From Burkholderiales bacterium (lineage in GTDB: Bacteria > Pseudomonadota > Gammaproteobacteria > Burkholderiales > JAEUOS01): a stretch of 64,000 nt of DNA. The DNA is taken from assembly GCA_016790635.1 (NCBI GenBank), contig JAEUOR010000063.1:40597-104596 (forward strand), read 5' to 3'. The notes under the pieces are model-generated. The model was not told the origin of the DNA and did not search any database. It saw nothing but the letters and a program-made list of their open reading frames with translations. A program made the translations under genes and the position numbers. Shown here piece after piece: positions 45,961-54,524 of this stretch (position 1 is the stretch's first letter; each line of letters opens with the position of its first letter).

Positions 45961-47254
45961 CATCGCGATCTCGCTCCTGCTGGTGGCCGCGCTGTTCCTG
46001 ATCCTGGGCAGCGGCGTCTGGATCGGACTCACCCTCTCCGGCGTGGCCTGGATCGGCATGCAACTCTTCAGCAGCCGGCCGGCCGGGGATGCGATGGCCG
46101 TCACGATCTGGGGCTCGGCCTCGAGCTGGACCCTGACCGCGCTGCCGCTGTTCGTCTGGATGGGCGAGATCCTCTTTCGCACGCGCTTAAGCCAGGACAT
46201 GTTCCGCGGCCTCGCGCCGTGGATGCAGGCGCTGCCCGGACGCCTGCTGCACGTCAACGTGGCCGGCTGTGCCATCTTCGCCGCGGTCAGCGGGTCGAGC
46301 GCGGCCACCTGCGCAACCATCGGCAAGATGAGCCTGCCGGAGCTCTCGCGGCGCGGCTATCCGGACGGCATCGCGATTGGCTCCCTGGCCGGCGCCGGGA
46401 CGCTCGGTCTCTTGATTCCGCCGTCGATCATCATGATCGTCTACGGCGTCACCGCCGAGGTCTCGATCGCCAAGCTCTTCATCGCCGGGGTCCTGCCGGG
46501 CCTGCTCCTTGCCCTGCTGTTCTCGGGTTACCTGATGCTCTGGGCGTGGCGCAATCCGCACCTGGTGCCGCCGGCAGACCAGCCCATGAGCCTGGTGCAA
46601 AAACTCTACGAGTCGCGCCACCTGATTCCCATCATCCTGCTCATCGCCGCGGTGCTGGGCAGCATCTACGGCGGCATCGCCACGGCCACCGAGGCAGCCG
46701 CGATCGGCGTGGTCGGCGCGCTCATCATCAGCGCGGTACAGGGCTCGCTCAGCTGGCAGACCTTCAGGGAAAGCCTGATGGGCGGCACGCGCCTGTACTG
46801 CATGATCGCGCTCATCCTGGCCGGCGCCGCTTTCCTGACCCTGGCGATGGGTTACATCGGCCTGCCGCGGCACCTGGCGGAGTGGATCGCGACGCTCGGG
46901 CTGACGCAGTGGCAGTTGCTGCTGGTACTGATGCTTTTCTACATCGTGCTCGGTTGCTTTCTCGACGGCATCAGCATGGTGGTCCTGACCATGGGCGTCA
47001 TCCTGCCGACCATACAGAAGGCCGGCATCGACCCGCTGTGGTTCGGCATCTTCATCGTGCTGGTGGTCGAGATGGCGCAGATCACGCCGCCGGTGGGCTT
47101 CAACCTGTTTGTGCTGCAGGGCATGACGGGGCGCGACCTGCTGTGGATCGCCCGGGTGACGCTGCCGATGTTTGCCCTGATGGTGGGGGCCGTGGTGCTG
47201 ATCTGGCTGTTCCCGGCCATCGTGACCTGGCTGCCCCAGCAGATGATGCGCTAG
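45953..47254 (+). CDS. dctM: TRAP transporter large permease (DctM family)
   Basis: The 433-residue product has about 12 membrane segments and DctM features such as PLFVWMGEILFRTRLSQDMFRGLAPWMQALPGRLLHVNV, AAVSGSSAATCATIGKMSLPEL and GLLIPPSIIMIVYGV. It is the ion-driven translocation subunit. ATG 45953 overlaps dctQ. The stop lies in a palindrome shared with the stop of the converging racemase-like gene. Confidence 0.93.
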   Translation: MSDIAISLLLVAALFLILGSGVWIGLTLSGVAWIGMQLFSSRPAGDAMAVTIWGSASSWTLTALPLFVWMGEILFRTRLSQDMFRGLAPWMQALPGRLLHVNVAGCAIFAAVSGSSAATCATIGKMSLPELSRRGYPDGIAIGSLAGAGTLGLLIPPSIIMIVYGVTAEVSIAKLFIAGVLPGLLLALLFSGYLMLWAWRNPHLVPPADQPMSLVQKLYESRHLIPIILLIAAVLGSIYGGIATATEAAAIGVVGALIISAVQGSLSWQTFRESLMGGTRLYCMIALILAGAAFLTLAMGYIGLPRHLAEWIATLGLTQWQLLLVLMLFYIVLGCFLDGISMVVLTMGVILPTIQKAGIDPLWFGIFIVLVVEMAQITPPVGFNLFVLQGMTGRDLLWIARVTLPMFALMVGAVVLIWLFPAIVTWLPQQMMR

Positions 47255-47267
47255 GGCCAAGGCCCTA
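47252..47267. terminator. compact palindrome shared by two converging stop codons
   Basis: TAGGGCC-aa-GGCCCTA contains the TAG stop of dctM at its left end and, on the other strand, the TAG stop of the racemase-like gene at its right end. It may act as a short bidirectional terminator or transcript-end hairpin; there is no T-tract, so the termination role is inferred. Confidence 0.45.
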
Positions 47268-48017
47268 CTCGGCGGGACGAAACGGCCGCAGCAGCCGCTG
47301 ATCGTCCAGCAGGCACCAGGTCTTCAGACCGGTGGCTTCCTCCACGGCCGCGCGGTAGGGCGGCATGTTGGTGCACTCCAGTACCACATCGGTCAGTGAC
47401 GGCTCGCGCGCCTTCAGCGCCACAGCGGCTGCGACGACATCGGCGCGGGCCTTCTCCAGATCTAGTTCGGGCTGGTTGCCGAGGATACGGGTGGCGAATT
47501 CGCCTTTCGGATCCACACCCTGGATCACCACGTCGGCCAGGCGTTCACGCGGCACACCGGCGGCGCGCAGGTGCTCCCGCCCGAGCTTGCCGGCCGCGAT
47601 GGTCAACACCCCCACACGGCGCTGAGTGGCCAGCAGACGCGGCAGTTGCAACAGGCTGGAGGTCTGGACCGGCACCCGGACACCCGCCTGCAGTTCCTTC
47701 TGCAAAAGCACAAGGAAGCCGCAACTGGTGGTCACCGCCACGGCGCCCTCGCGCACCAGCGCCTGAACCACCGCGACGAAGGCCTGACCAACCCGCCCGG
47801 CGTGCAATCCGGCGGCCGACTGCACCACTTTGTCCGGCCAGATACCGCGTACGACCCGGACATTCACCGGTACCGACCAGGTGGCGGGATTGCCCAGGTC
47901 GCCCAGCGGGCGCGGGAAACGGGTGTCGAGCATCACGACCCCCAGGAACGGCGCCTGCCCCGGCCGCAGCAAATGCCGGGAAATCTGCGTCGGCGTCTGC
48001 ATCACCGGTCCTGTCAT
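47265..48017 (-). CDS. Asp/Glu/hydantoin racemase-like protein
   Basis: The 250-residue product resembles the aspartate/glutamate racemase superfamily: LGVVMLDTRFPRPLGDLGN at the N-terminus, a cysteine in VTTSCGFLVLLQKEL and a second cysteine in VVLECTNMPPY, positioned as the two catalytic cysteines in this family. GVLTIAAGKLGREHL fits the middle strand. It could racemise or isomerise an amino acid or small diacid. ATG 48017 follows a weak ribosome site. It converges on the TRAP operon and is divergent from crcB. Its substrate is not clear. Confidence 0.7.
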   Translation of the reverse strand: MTGPVMQTPTQISRHLLRPGQAPFLGVVMLDTRFPRPLGDLGNPATWSVPVNVRVVRGIWPDKVVQSAAGLHAGRVGQAFVAVVQALVREGAVAVTTSCGFLVLLQKELQAGVRVPVQTSSLLQLPRLLATQRRVGVLTIAAGKLGREHLRAAGVPRERLADVVIQGVDPKGEFATRILGNQPELDLEKARADVVAAAVALKAREPSLTDVVLECTNMPPYRAAVEEATGLKTWCLLDDQRLLRPFRPAE

Positions 48018-48271
48018 GGGCGTGGTTCCTCGAATTGAGCCGGCCTGCCGGAGCGCTGGTCGCCTTGCATACGGACATCTTTCTGCGCACGACGGGCGCC
48101 TGCGAGGCACAGCGCCCCGTGCGCCATGGCCTGCCCGAATTGTGCCGTCTGTGTTGATCGCCGATTTTCGGCCGCCGGTGCGGGACGCTGCGGATCCGCC
48201 CGCCGGCCGAGCAATGCACAATCACGGCCTCTGCCCAACTTCTGTGTTTGACCGCCTTGTCTGCCCCTTCC

Positions 48272-48649
48272 ATGGCCGCACTTGTCTCGATCTGTGTCGG
48301 CGCCAGCGCTGGTGCCTTGCTGCGCTGGCAACTGGGACTGTGGCTCAATACCGGAACGGCTTTCCTGCCCTGGGGCACACTGGCGGCCAACCTCGTCGGC
48401 GGCTACCTGATTGGGGTGGCATTGGCGGTTTTTCAGAGTCTGCCGCATCTGGACCCGACATGGCGCCTGGCCTTGGTGACAGGTTTTCTGGGTGCGCTGA
48501 CCACGTTTTCGAGCTTCAGCGCCGAGGTCGTCTTGCTGCTCAACCAGGCCCGCTACGCGACCGCCCTGATCACCGCCACGCTGCATCTTCTGGGTTCCCT
48601 GCTGCTGACCATCGTGGGCCTCAAAACTACCCTGCGACTGCTGGCCTGA
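48272..48649 (+). CDS. crcB: fluoride efflux channel CrcB/Fluc
   Basis: The 125-residue product has four membrane segments and the CrcB hallmarks GASAGALLRWQLG, WGTLAANLVGGYLIGVAL (conserved asparagine) and GFLGALTTFSSFSAEVV. It exports fluoride as a dual-topology dimer. ATG 48272 is preferred; an in-frame TTG lies at 48,248. I looked upstream for the fluoride riboswitch pattern and did not find a convincing one. Confidence 0.93.
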   Translation: MAALVSICVGASAGALLRWQLGLWLNTGTAFLPWGTLAANLVGGYLIGVALAVFQSLPHLDPTWRLALVTGFLGALTTFSSFSAEVVLLLNQARYATALITATLHLLGSLLLTIVGLKTTLRLLA

Positions 48650-48659
48650 GGTGCGGCAG

Positions 48660-48675
48660 CCCCGCCATGGCGGGC
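48660..48675. terminator. palindrome after crcB
   Basis: CCCGCCATGGCGGG at 48,661-48,674 is a perfect 14-base palindrome 12 bases after the crcB stop. It is followed by a short AT-rich stretch containing TTTTTATA about 24 bases later, not directly after the stem, so a terminator role is only plausible. Confidence 0.35.
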
Positions 48676-48704
48676 CCGTTACCGGGTGAATCAATCCTGT
48701 TTTT

Positions 48705-48756
48705 ATAGCAATAAGCGACCTTTTTATGCTGGGTATTGACTGTTTTTGCTTGAAAA
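48705..48756 (-). repeat. dispersed repeat, copy near crcB
   Basis: A 52-base AT-rich stretch, from ATAGCAATAAGCGACC to GCTTGAAAA, resembles 60,083-60,134 (38 of 52 bases equal). It is one of the few AT-rich stretches here and looks like a short dispersed repeat of Comamonadaceae type. Read leftward it translates to IPSIKRSLIAI, matching VSSVKRSLCAI in the tupA signal peptide. Confidence 0.6.
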
Positions 48757-48793
48757 CCATCAAACAGGGGCTTGGGGGGGCTGCCGTCGCCGC

Positions 48794-49099
48794 TCAACCG
48801 CCGCCACGCTGGGTCGTCAGGTCAAAGTGGCGCATGAACCGGGTGCGGGACACCTCGTCCACCCCCTCAAAACGAAATTCCACCAGCAGGCGGGGCAGCC
48901 GCATCAAGCCCATCACACGCGGCGGTGCCGGTGCCCAGTGAATGTGCAGATCGCCCCCTTCCAGGCTTGCGCGCAGGCGGGCGCCGGTCCGCTCCCAGGC
49001 CACGGCCCCCAGGGCACGGGGCAGCCAGCCGAGCCACTCGGCCTCGGTGCAGGCCATGTCGCGCTGGAAGTGCGACGGGTAGCTGCTGCGCACAGTCAC
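48794..49099 (-). CDS. small unknown protein at the end of the aldehyde oxidoreductase operon
   Basis: About 101 residues are read from a GTG at 49,099, 25 bases after the MoaD-like stop. Another start in the same frame is ATG 49,162 inside that gene. The peptide begins VTVRSSYPSHFQRDMACTE and continues with EWLGWLPRALGAVAWER and a strand-like segment DLHIHWAPAPPR; it ends in the basic FMRHFDLTTQRGGG. I recognise no known domain. Its steady place after the MoaD-like gene suggests a maturation or assembly role for the tungsten enzyme, an inference from position. The start is uncertain because no ribosome site is clear. Confidence 0.55.
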   Translation of the reverse strand: MTVRSSYPSHFQRDMACTEAEWLGWLPRALGAVAWERTGARLRASLEGGDLHIHWAPAPPRVMGLMRLPRLLVEFRFEGVDEVSRTRFMRHFDLTTQRGGG

Positions 49100-49124
49100 G
49101 GCAAAGGGGCGGCGACTGGCCCGG

Positions 49125-49379
49125 TCAGCCGCCGGCAATCGGGGGCCAGATCGCCAGGACATCGCCCTCGACCAGGGTACGGGTCAGGCGATCTGCCGGC
49201 TGCACATAAGCGCCATTGACCAGTACCAGATGCACCAGCTTGGGCGGCAGTCCGAAGGGTTCGATGATCCTGGCGATGCTGGCATCGGGCGCAACGTCCA
49301 GCGCCAGCACATTGCCGGCCCGTGCGGCCGGAGGCAGGTAGTCGGTCAACGACGCAAACAGCTTGAGCGTGATCTGCAT
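49125..49379 (-). CDS. aorD: MoaD/ThiS-like sulfur carrier protein
   Basis: The 84-residue product has the beta-grasp ubiquitin-like fold and the diagnostic C-terminal diglycine (IWPPIAGG). The N-terminus MQITLKLFASLTDYLPP matches MoaD-type proteins, which carry sulfur for molybdopterin synthesis. It lies 67 bases downstream of aorC, and in known tungsten aldehyde oxidoreductase clusters of aromatic-degrading betaproteobacteria a MoaD-like gene occupies this place. It may serve a dedicated cofactor pool for tungsten or modify the pterin for this enzyme. Confidence 0.88.
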   Translation of the reverse strand: MQITLKLFASLTDYLPPAARAGNVLALDVAPDASIARIIEPFGLPPKLVHLVLVNGAYVQPADRLTRTLVEGDVLAIWPPIAGG

Positions 49380-49446
49380 GGGGCCGGTGGAGATTGAGGA
49401 AAGGCCGTCATGGCCAGGTGGCAGCCGCCACCCGGCACACGAAACG

Positions 49447-50802
49447 TCAGGCGCGACGCCGGGCGTCGTGCGCCCCGCTCCAGCCATTCTGGCCCTGCGC
49501 ACAGGCCAGATAGGCGTCCATCAGGCGGGTCGGATCCTGCAGCAGCGCATCTTTCCACGCACCGAGACGCACCTGTCCTTCGACCAGTCCCCGCATGACA
49601 CCGACATGCGCGGTCCAGCCGACGCTGTTGCAGCCGACCAGCACGTCGTCCTTGAACTGCAGGCTGAGGTGGCGATGGTTAGCCTGGTCGGTCAATTCGA
49701 CCTGTTGGCCACCGGGCAGCCCTTCCCAATTGCCGAAGCTTGCGGAAATGAGGCCCAGCGTGTCCAGCACGTTGATCTGTGTGACCCCACGCAACGCCGT
49801 GGTACGGCCGACCATGTTCAGCGCGGCCACCCGGGCCTGCTCGGCCGCATTGGGCTGGATGGCGCTGACGATGGTCTTGCCGCTCACTTTGTCGAAAGCT
49901 TCCGCGCAGTCCCCGGCGGCGTAAATGCCCGGCACATTGGTCTGCAGATGCTCGTCGGTCAACACGCCCACCAGACAGCGGACCCCGGAGTTCTCCAGAA
50001 AGCCGATATTGGGCCGGACCCCGGTGGCACTGATGACGAGGTCGGCTTCCAGCAACTGGCCGGTGGATAGCCGCACCGTCATGGCCCCGCGGGGCATGGC
50101 TGAATTGCCAATCCCCACGACCTCGGCAATTTTGCCCATCAGCCCTGGCGCCGCTCCGGTACCGCGCTCGATGGCCTCAACCCGGGCGCCGGTGTAGACC
50201 TTCACCCCCTTCGTCTCGCACCACGCCTTGATCATGCCGCCGGCGGCCGGACCCATCATGCGCGGCACCATGCGGTCGCCCATCTCGACCACCGACAGCG
50301 CCACACCCCGCTGTTGCAAAGCCTCCATGATGATGCAGCCGATGAACCCGGCCCCCATCTGCAGCACCTTCGCACCGGGCCGGGCCAGATTGGCAATTGC
50401 ACGGGCGTCGGCCAGCGTCCAGCAGCTGTGCACGCCGGGGCCGTTGATGCCCGGAATCGGCGGGGTCGCTGGCGAGGAGCCGGTTGCGATCAGCAAGGTG
50501 TCGAAGCTGATCGTCTTGCCGTCACTGAGCTGGATGGTGCGTTTGGAGGCATCCAGCACCTTGGCCCGGACACCACGGAGAACCGTGATGCCCAGCCCCT
50601 CGAAATGCCCGGCCGTATGCCGCAGATGGGTCCCTTCCTCGCCGACCTTGCCGATCAGCAGGTAAGGGATCGCCATGCGCGAATACGGAGCCTCGTTCTC
50701 GTCACCGATAACGGTGATGGTGTCCCGCGGGGCGTGCTTGCAGATGGTTTCCGCAGCGATCACGCCGGCCGGGCCGGCGCCGAGGATGACATGGTGGGTC
50801 AT
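49447..50802 (-). CDS. aorC: FAD/NAD-dependent oxidoreductase subunit of aldehyde oxidoreductase
   Basis: The 451-residue product is a pyridine nucleotide-disulfide-type flavoprotein with an FAD motif (VILGAGPAGVIAAETIC), a middle NAD-binding motif (VLQMGAGFIGCIIMEAL) and a late FAD strand (IYAAGDCAEAFD). No redox-active disulfide motif is evident. In the AorABC complex of Aromatoleum-type bacteria, the FAD subunit passes electrons from the iron-sulfur subunits to NAD+. It starts 3 bases after aorB. Role is assigned by gene order and family. Confidence 0.88.
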   Translation of the reverse strand: MTHHVILGAGPAGVIAAETICKHAPRDTITVIGDENEAPYSRMAIPYLLIGKVGEEGTHLRHTAGHFEGLGITVLRGVRAKVLDASKRTIQLSDGKTISFDTLLIATGSSPATPPIPGINGPGVHSCWTLADARAIANLARPGAKVLQMGAGFIGCIIMEALQQRGVALSVVEMGDRMVPRMMGPAAGGMIKAWCETKGVKVYTGARVEAIERGTGAAPGLMGKIAEVVGIGNSAMPRGAMTVRLSTGQLLEADLVISATGVRPNIGFLENSGVRCLVGVLTDEHLQTNVPGIYAAGDCAEAFDKVSGKTIVSAIQPNAAEQARVAALNMVGRTTALRGVTQINVLDTLGLISASFGNWEGLPGGQQVELTDQANHRHLSLQFKDDVLVGCNSVGWTAHVGVMRGLVEGQVRLGAWKDALLQDPTRLMDAYLACAQGQNGWSGAHDARRRA

Positions 50803-50805
50803 GCC

Positions 50806-52653
50806 TTACAGACCCAGTCGCGACTTGGTATCGACGGTCGGACGGCCTTCGCTGTCCCAGCCGCGCGCGGCGTAGTACTTGGGCAGCATCTCGGGCAGCT
50901 TGCTGACCACGCCTTTGCCGGGGCCGGTCCTGGCGGCCTCGGTCAGCAGGCGCTTGGGCAGGCTGTCGTCCGCCTTGGTAAAGCCGGCTGCGTTGTTGAA
51001 TTCGCGCTCCATGTTCCAGATGCGTTCGCCAATGTGGGCGAGTTGCTCCATGGAGAACTCTTCGCCGCACGCCGCCTGCACCTGGGGTGCCACGTCGGCC
51101 AGGGTCCAGGCGAAACTGGTAAACACACAGATGCCAGCGGAATCGAATGCGGCGGTGGCGTCCTGGAAAGCCTTGACCAGCTCCGGTTTGCCCTCACTTT
51201 CGGTAGGCTCGGTCTTGACCGGAATGCCCAGCACTTCCGAGGCGATGGTGTAGCCGCGCAGGTGGCAGGCGCCACGATTGGACGTCGCGTAGGCCAGGCC
51301 GATACCCTGAATCACGCGCCCGTCGTAGGCCGGGAACTCCTGGCCTTTGACGCTCATCGACAGGTCCGGGTGGCCATACTTGGCCGTCAGCCGCTTCGAA
51401 CCCAGGCCAATCTCCTTGCCGAAGCCTTCACCGCGGGCAGTCATCACCGCCAGTTCACACAGGGCCTGGGCCGAGCCGAATGGTGACTCGATACCAATTT
51501 GATCCTTGCTCAGCACACCCATTTCATACAGTTCCATCACCGCCCCGACGGTGGCGCCGAAACTGATGGGGTCCATGCCTTCTTCGTTGCAGATGAGGTT
51601 GGCGAACTGCAGCGCCTCCAGATCGTTGACGCCGTTGGCCGCGCCGAGCGCCCAGGCGGCTTCGTACTCCAGCCCACCGGACGCGCCCCAGTACTCGGGT
51701 TTGTTCTTGACCGAAAAGTGGGATTCATCGATCTTGGAGATCCTCCCGCAGGCGATGGTGCAGCCGAAACAGGCCTGATTGGTGACCAGGTGCTTCTTGC
51801 CGTCGGTGGCACGCGGGGTGGCCATGGCTTCGGCAGAAATGTCCTTGGCACCTTCGAACTGCACGTCGCGGTGGTTGCGCGTGGGCAGCGCGCCGACTTC
51901 GTTGATCACGTTCATCAGCACCTGGGTGCCATAGGTGGGCAGCCCCTGGCCGGTGACCGCGTTGTCGGCAAGCACCTTCTTGGCGGCTTTGGCGGCGGCC
52001 ATGAAGGCCTTGGGGTCACGGATGTTGCCCACGCCTTTGGTGCCCCGCACGGCGATGGCCTTGAGGTTCTTGCTGCCCATGACGGTGCCCACACCCGAGC
52101 GGCCGGCGGCGCGGTGCAGGTCGTTGACCACCGCCGCATAGAGGCATCCGTTTTCACCGGCCTTGCCAATGCTGCTGATACGCAGCAGCGGGTCCTGCAG
52201 GCTGGACTTGAGCGCCGCTTCTGTCTTCCAGACACTCTGGCCCCACAGGTGCGAGGCATCACGCAGCTCGGCCACGTCGTCATTGATGTACAGGTACACC
52301 GGCGTGGCGGACTTGCCCTCGAAAATGATCATGTCCCAGCCCGCCATCTTGAGTTCGGCGCCCCAGTACCCGCCTGAGTTGGAGCAGGCAATGGCGCCGG
52401 TCAGCGGGCCTTTGGTCGACACGGTATAGCGGCCGCCGGTGGAGGCCATGGTGCCGGTCAGCGGACCGGTGGCCCAGATGATCTTGTTGTCCGGCGAAAG
52501 CGGGTCGACCTTCGGATCGATTTCGCTGGTGAGGTATTTGGCCGCAAGACCGCGCGAACCGAGGTAGGCGCGCGCCCACTCCATGTTCAACGGTTCATTG
52601 GTGACGGTGCCCGCGCTCAGGTTGACGCGGAGGATTTTTCCAGCCCAGGACAT
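50806..52653 (-). CDS. aorB: tungsten-containing aldehyde ferredoxin oxidoreductase, large subunit
   Basis: The 615-residue product is an aldehyde ferredoxin oxidoreductase. It has the N-terminal WAGKILRVNLSAG, the FeS ligands C295-x2-C298-x3-C302 (ACFGCTIACGRI) with the fourth, C509, in DSAGICVFTS, and the pterin-associated VMGSKNLKAIAVRG loop. These match the W-bispterin/4Fe-4S arrangement of archaeal AOR (four cysteines, similar spacing). It oxidises aldehydes to acids at low potential, and can run in reverse. Its bacterial partners AorA and AorC are encoded around it. It starts 30 bases after aorA. Confidence 0.93.
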   Translation of the reverse strand: MSWAGKILRVNLSAGTVTNEPLNMEWARAYLGSRGLAAKYLTSEIDPKVDPLSPDNKIIWATGPLTGTMASTGGRYTVSTKGPLTGAIACSNSGGYWGAELKMAGWDMIIFEGKSATPVYLYINDDVAELRDASHLWGQSVWKTEAALKSSLQDPLLRISSIGKAGENGCLYAAVVNDLHRAAGRSGVGTVMGSKNLKAIAVRGTKGVGNIRDPKAFMAAAKAAKKVLADNAVTGQGLPTYGTQVLMNVINEVGALPTRNHRDVQFEGAKDISAEAMATPRATDGKKHLVTNQACFGCTIACGRISKIDESHFSVKNKPEYWGASGGLEYEAAWALGAANGVNDLEALQFANLICNEEGMDPISFGATVGAVMELYEMGVLSKDQIGIESPFGSAQALCELAVMTARGEGFGKEIGLGSKRLTAKYGHPDLSMSVKGQEFPAYDGRVIQGIGLAYATSNRGACHLRGYTIASEVLGIPVKTEPTESEGKPELVKAFQDATAAFDSAGICVFTSFAWTLADVAPQVQAACGEEFSMEQLAHIGERIWNMEREFNNAAGFTKADDSLPKRLLTEAARTGPGKGVVSKLPEMLPKYYAARGWDSEGRPTVDTKSRLGL

Positions 52654-52683
52654 GTTGCTTCTCCTTGTGTTCGCGTCGATCGG

Positions 52684-53160
52684 TCAGGCAGCGGTCGGCT
52701 GGTTGCCCAGCTTGTCGGCCCATTGCTGCATCTTGCCCAGCCCAGTCCAGTTGGCATCGATGAAGGTGATGGCACCGGTCGGGCAGGCTTCCGCGCAGGC
52801 CGGTTCACCGCCACACAGGTCGCATTTCTGGACCTTGCCGGTCTCCTGCACGTAGTTGATCGTGCCGAACGGGCAGGCAATGGTGCAGACCTTGCACCCG
52901 ACACAGGTGGACTCGCTGACCACTTTGGCGCCGGTGAGCTTGTCGACCGTAATCGCCTCGACCGGGCAGGCATGCTGGCACCAGGCTTCGTCACACTGGG
53001 TACAGGTATAGGGAACCTTTTTCCCGGTGTGGTGAAAGTCGAACACCTTGATCCGTGATTTGGCAGTGGCATAGGTGCCGTAGTTCTCGAAAGAACAGGC
53101 CATCTCGCATTGCATGCACCCGGTGCACTTGTCCGGGTTGATGTGCAAAACCTTTTGCAT
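52684..53160 (-). CDS. aorA: polyferredoxin-type electron transfer subunit of aldehyde oxidoreductase
   Basis: The 158-residue product carries four 4Fe-4S cysteine clusters: CTGCMQCEMAC, CTQCDEAWCQHACP, CVGCKVCTIACP and CDLCGGEPACAEACP. This matches the DMSO reductase-like FeS subunit type (AorA), which links the tungsten subunit to the FAD subunit. ATG 53160 is fixed by AAGGAGAC upstream and the start of the FeS domain (MQKVLHINPDKC). It is the first gene of the aor operon and is divergent from the GAF/Fis regulator. Confidence 0.92.
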   Translation of the reverse strand: MQKVLHINPDKCTGCMQCEMACSFENYGTYATAKSRIKVFDFHHTGKKVPYTCTQCDEAWCQHACPVEAITVDKLTGAKVVSESTCVGCKVCTIACPFGTINYVQETGKVQKCDLCGGEPACAEACPTGAITFIDANWTGLGKMQQWADKLGNQPTAA

Positions 53161-53273
53161 CGATGTCTCCTTGGGTAACGGCCTATGCACGGCCTTGCCT
53201 ATGAATGAACAAACATAGCGATGGTGCGGCGGCGCAGCCGGGAAAGCCCTAGTAAAAACCCTTGGTTCCAGCC

Positions 53274-53303
53274 GTCGCACGTGAGAAATTCTCAGCTTGC
53301 GAC
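53274..53303. promoter_or_regulatory. nested palindromic operator between aorA and the GAF/Fis regulator
   Basis: GTCGCA-cg-TGAGAA-a-TTCTCA-gct-TGCGAC is a nested inverted repeat: inner arms TGAGAA/TTCTCA with a 1-base centre and outer arms GTCGCA/TGCGAC. It lies in the 167-base divergent region, 24 bases before the regulator start. A Fis-HTH regulator binding here could control both directions; this is inferred from symmetry and position. Confidence 0.6.
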
Positions 53304-53327
53304 ACTGCCTTCCACTACCATGAGCCT

Positions 53328-54467
53328 ATGCAAGCCGTTTCCAGTCTGCCACCTGAGGAGCGTCTGCCGCTGATCGAGCGGGCGCGCCGGCTGGTGCTGG
53401 GCGGTGCGCCCGAGGGCACTCCGGCGCCGGTGGAACACTTCATCCTGAAATCCTGGCAGCGCTGCCTGCAACGTGGCTATAGCCCGGACTCCCCGGTAGC
53501 CTTCGACGCCGTCCCCGCTGCGGCCATGCGTCGCGTGCACGACGCCAGTCAGCCCCTGCGCAGCGCGGCCCGCCCGGTCATCGAGCGCCTGGCACGGGCC
53601 ATTGCCGGCACCCGCTATTTCGCCATCCTGACGGATGCCACCGGCGTCGTCGTGGACGTCGAAGGCGAAATCGACCGCCAGGACCGCCGCGCCACGGCCC
53701 TGGCGCGGATTGGCGTGGATTTGTCCGAAACGGCCGTGGGCACGACGGCCATTGGCGCCGCACTGACTGAGCTGCAGCCCGTGTGGCTGCACCGCGGCGA
53801 ACATTTCTTTCGCGATACCGGCATGTACACCTGCGCCGGGGCGCCAGTGTTCGGCCCCGACGGCCGCTGTGCCGGCATGCTGGACCTGACCGGCATCGAC
53901 GTCGCCGAGCGCCCGCAGCTGCGCCATCTGGCCGACGCTTCGGCGCGCGCCATCGGCAATCGCCTGGTGCAGGCCCTGCCTCACGCGCTTGCGTTGTGGA
54001 TCAACTGGCCTGGTGGGGTCGGCAACCATGAACAAGATGGCCTGATTTGCCTGGACAGCGAGGGCGTCGTCACCGGCTGCAACCCCACGGCCCGCCAGAT
54101 TCTCGGCATCGTCCCTTCCGGCACGACCGCGCAGGCGCGGCTGCATGCCAGTGACCTGTTTGCCATGCCCTGGCCGATGTTGTTCGATGCCGCACGGCGC
54201 GGCACCAGACCGGTGGATGTTCCCCTCTGGTCAGGGTTTCAGGTGCAGGCTGTCGCGATGCTGTCCGGACCGTGCGACGCGGACAATACAGGCGCGCCGG
54301 GGGTCGCCAGACTGCCATTGCGTGACCTGGAACACAGCCTGATCCGGCAAGCCGTGCAGCAGGCGCGCGGCAATGTGGCCGAAGCCGCCCGCACCTTGGG
54401 TATCAGCCGCGCCACGGTGTATCGCAAACTGGGCGTGCGCCAGCCGCCGGCTGCCGATAAATCCTGA
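53328..54467 (+). CDS. GAF-domain transcriptional regulator with Fis-type HTH (AcoR-like without AAA+ domain)
   Basis: The 379-residue product resembles the N-terminal part of AcoR-type activators: about residues 50-210 form a GAF-like sensing region with GTRYFAILTDATGVVVDVEG and a METHANOL-type DRQDRRATALARIG segment, then TAVGTTAIGAAL, YTCAGAPVFGPDGRCAGMLDLTGID. A second small region (LICLDSEGVVTGCNPTARQILG) looks PAS-like. The C-terminus is a Fis HTH (NVAEAARTLGISRATVYRKLGV). There is no sigma-54 AAA+ domain, so it probably acts with sigma-70. It is divergent from aorA, and control of the aor operon by aldehyde is the likely role. Confidence 0.87.
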   Translation: MQAVSSLPPEERLPLIERARRLVLGGAPEGTPAPVEHFILKSWQRCLQRGYSPDSPVAFDAVPAAAMRRVHDASQPLRSAARPVIERLARAIAGTRYFAILTDATGVVVDVEGEIDRQDRRATALARIGVDLSETAVGTTAIGAALTELQPVWLHRGEHFFRDTGMYTCAGAPVFGPDGRCAGMLDLTGIDVAERPQLRHLADASARAIGNRLVQALPHALALWINWPGGVGNHEQDGLICLDSEGVVTGCNPTARQILGIVPSGTTAQARLHASDLFAMPWPMLFDAARRGTRPVDVPLWSGFQVQAVAMLSGPCDADNTGAPGVARLPLRDLEHSLIRQAVQQARGNVAEAARTLGISRATVYRKLGVRQPPAADKS

Positions 54468-54524
54468 GGCGCGAGTTGGCCGCGCGCCGCTTGAAGCCGC
54501 TTCGTCACGGCTGGCAACAGGCGT

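Noticed and set aside
48018..48271. Fluoride riboswitch before crcB
   Set aside because: I looked for the short conserved GG-GATGG-type and pseudoknot pattern and did not see a convincing match.
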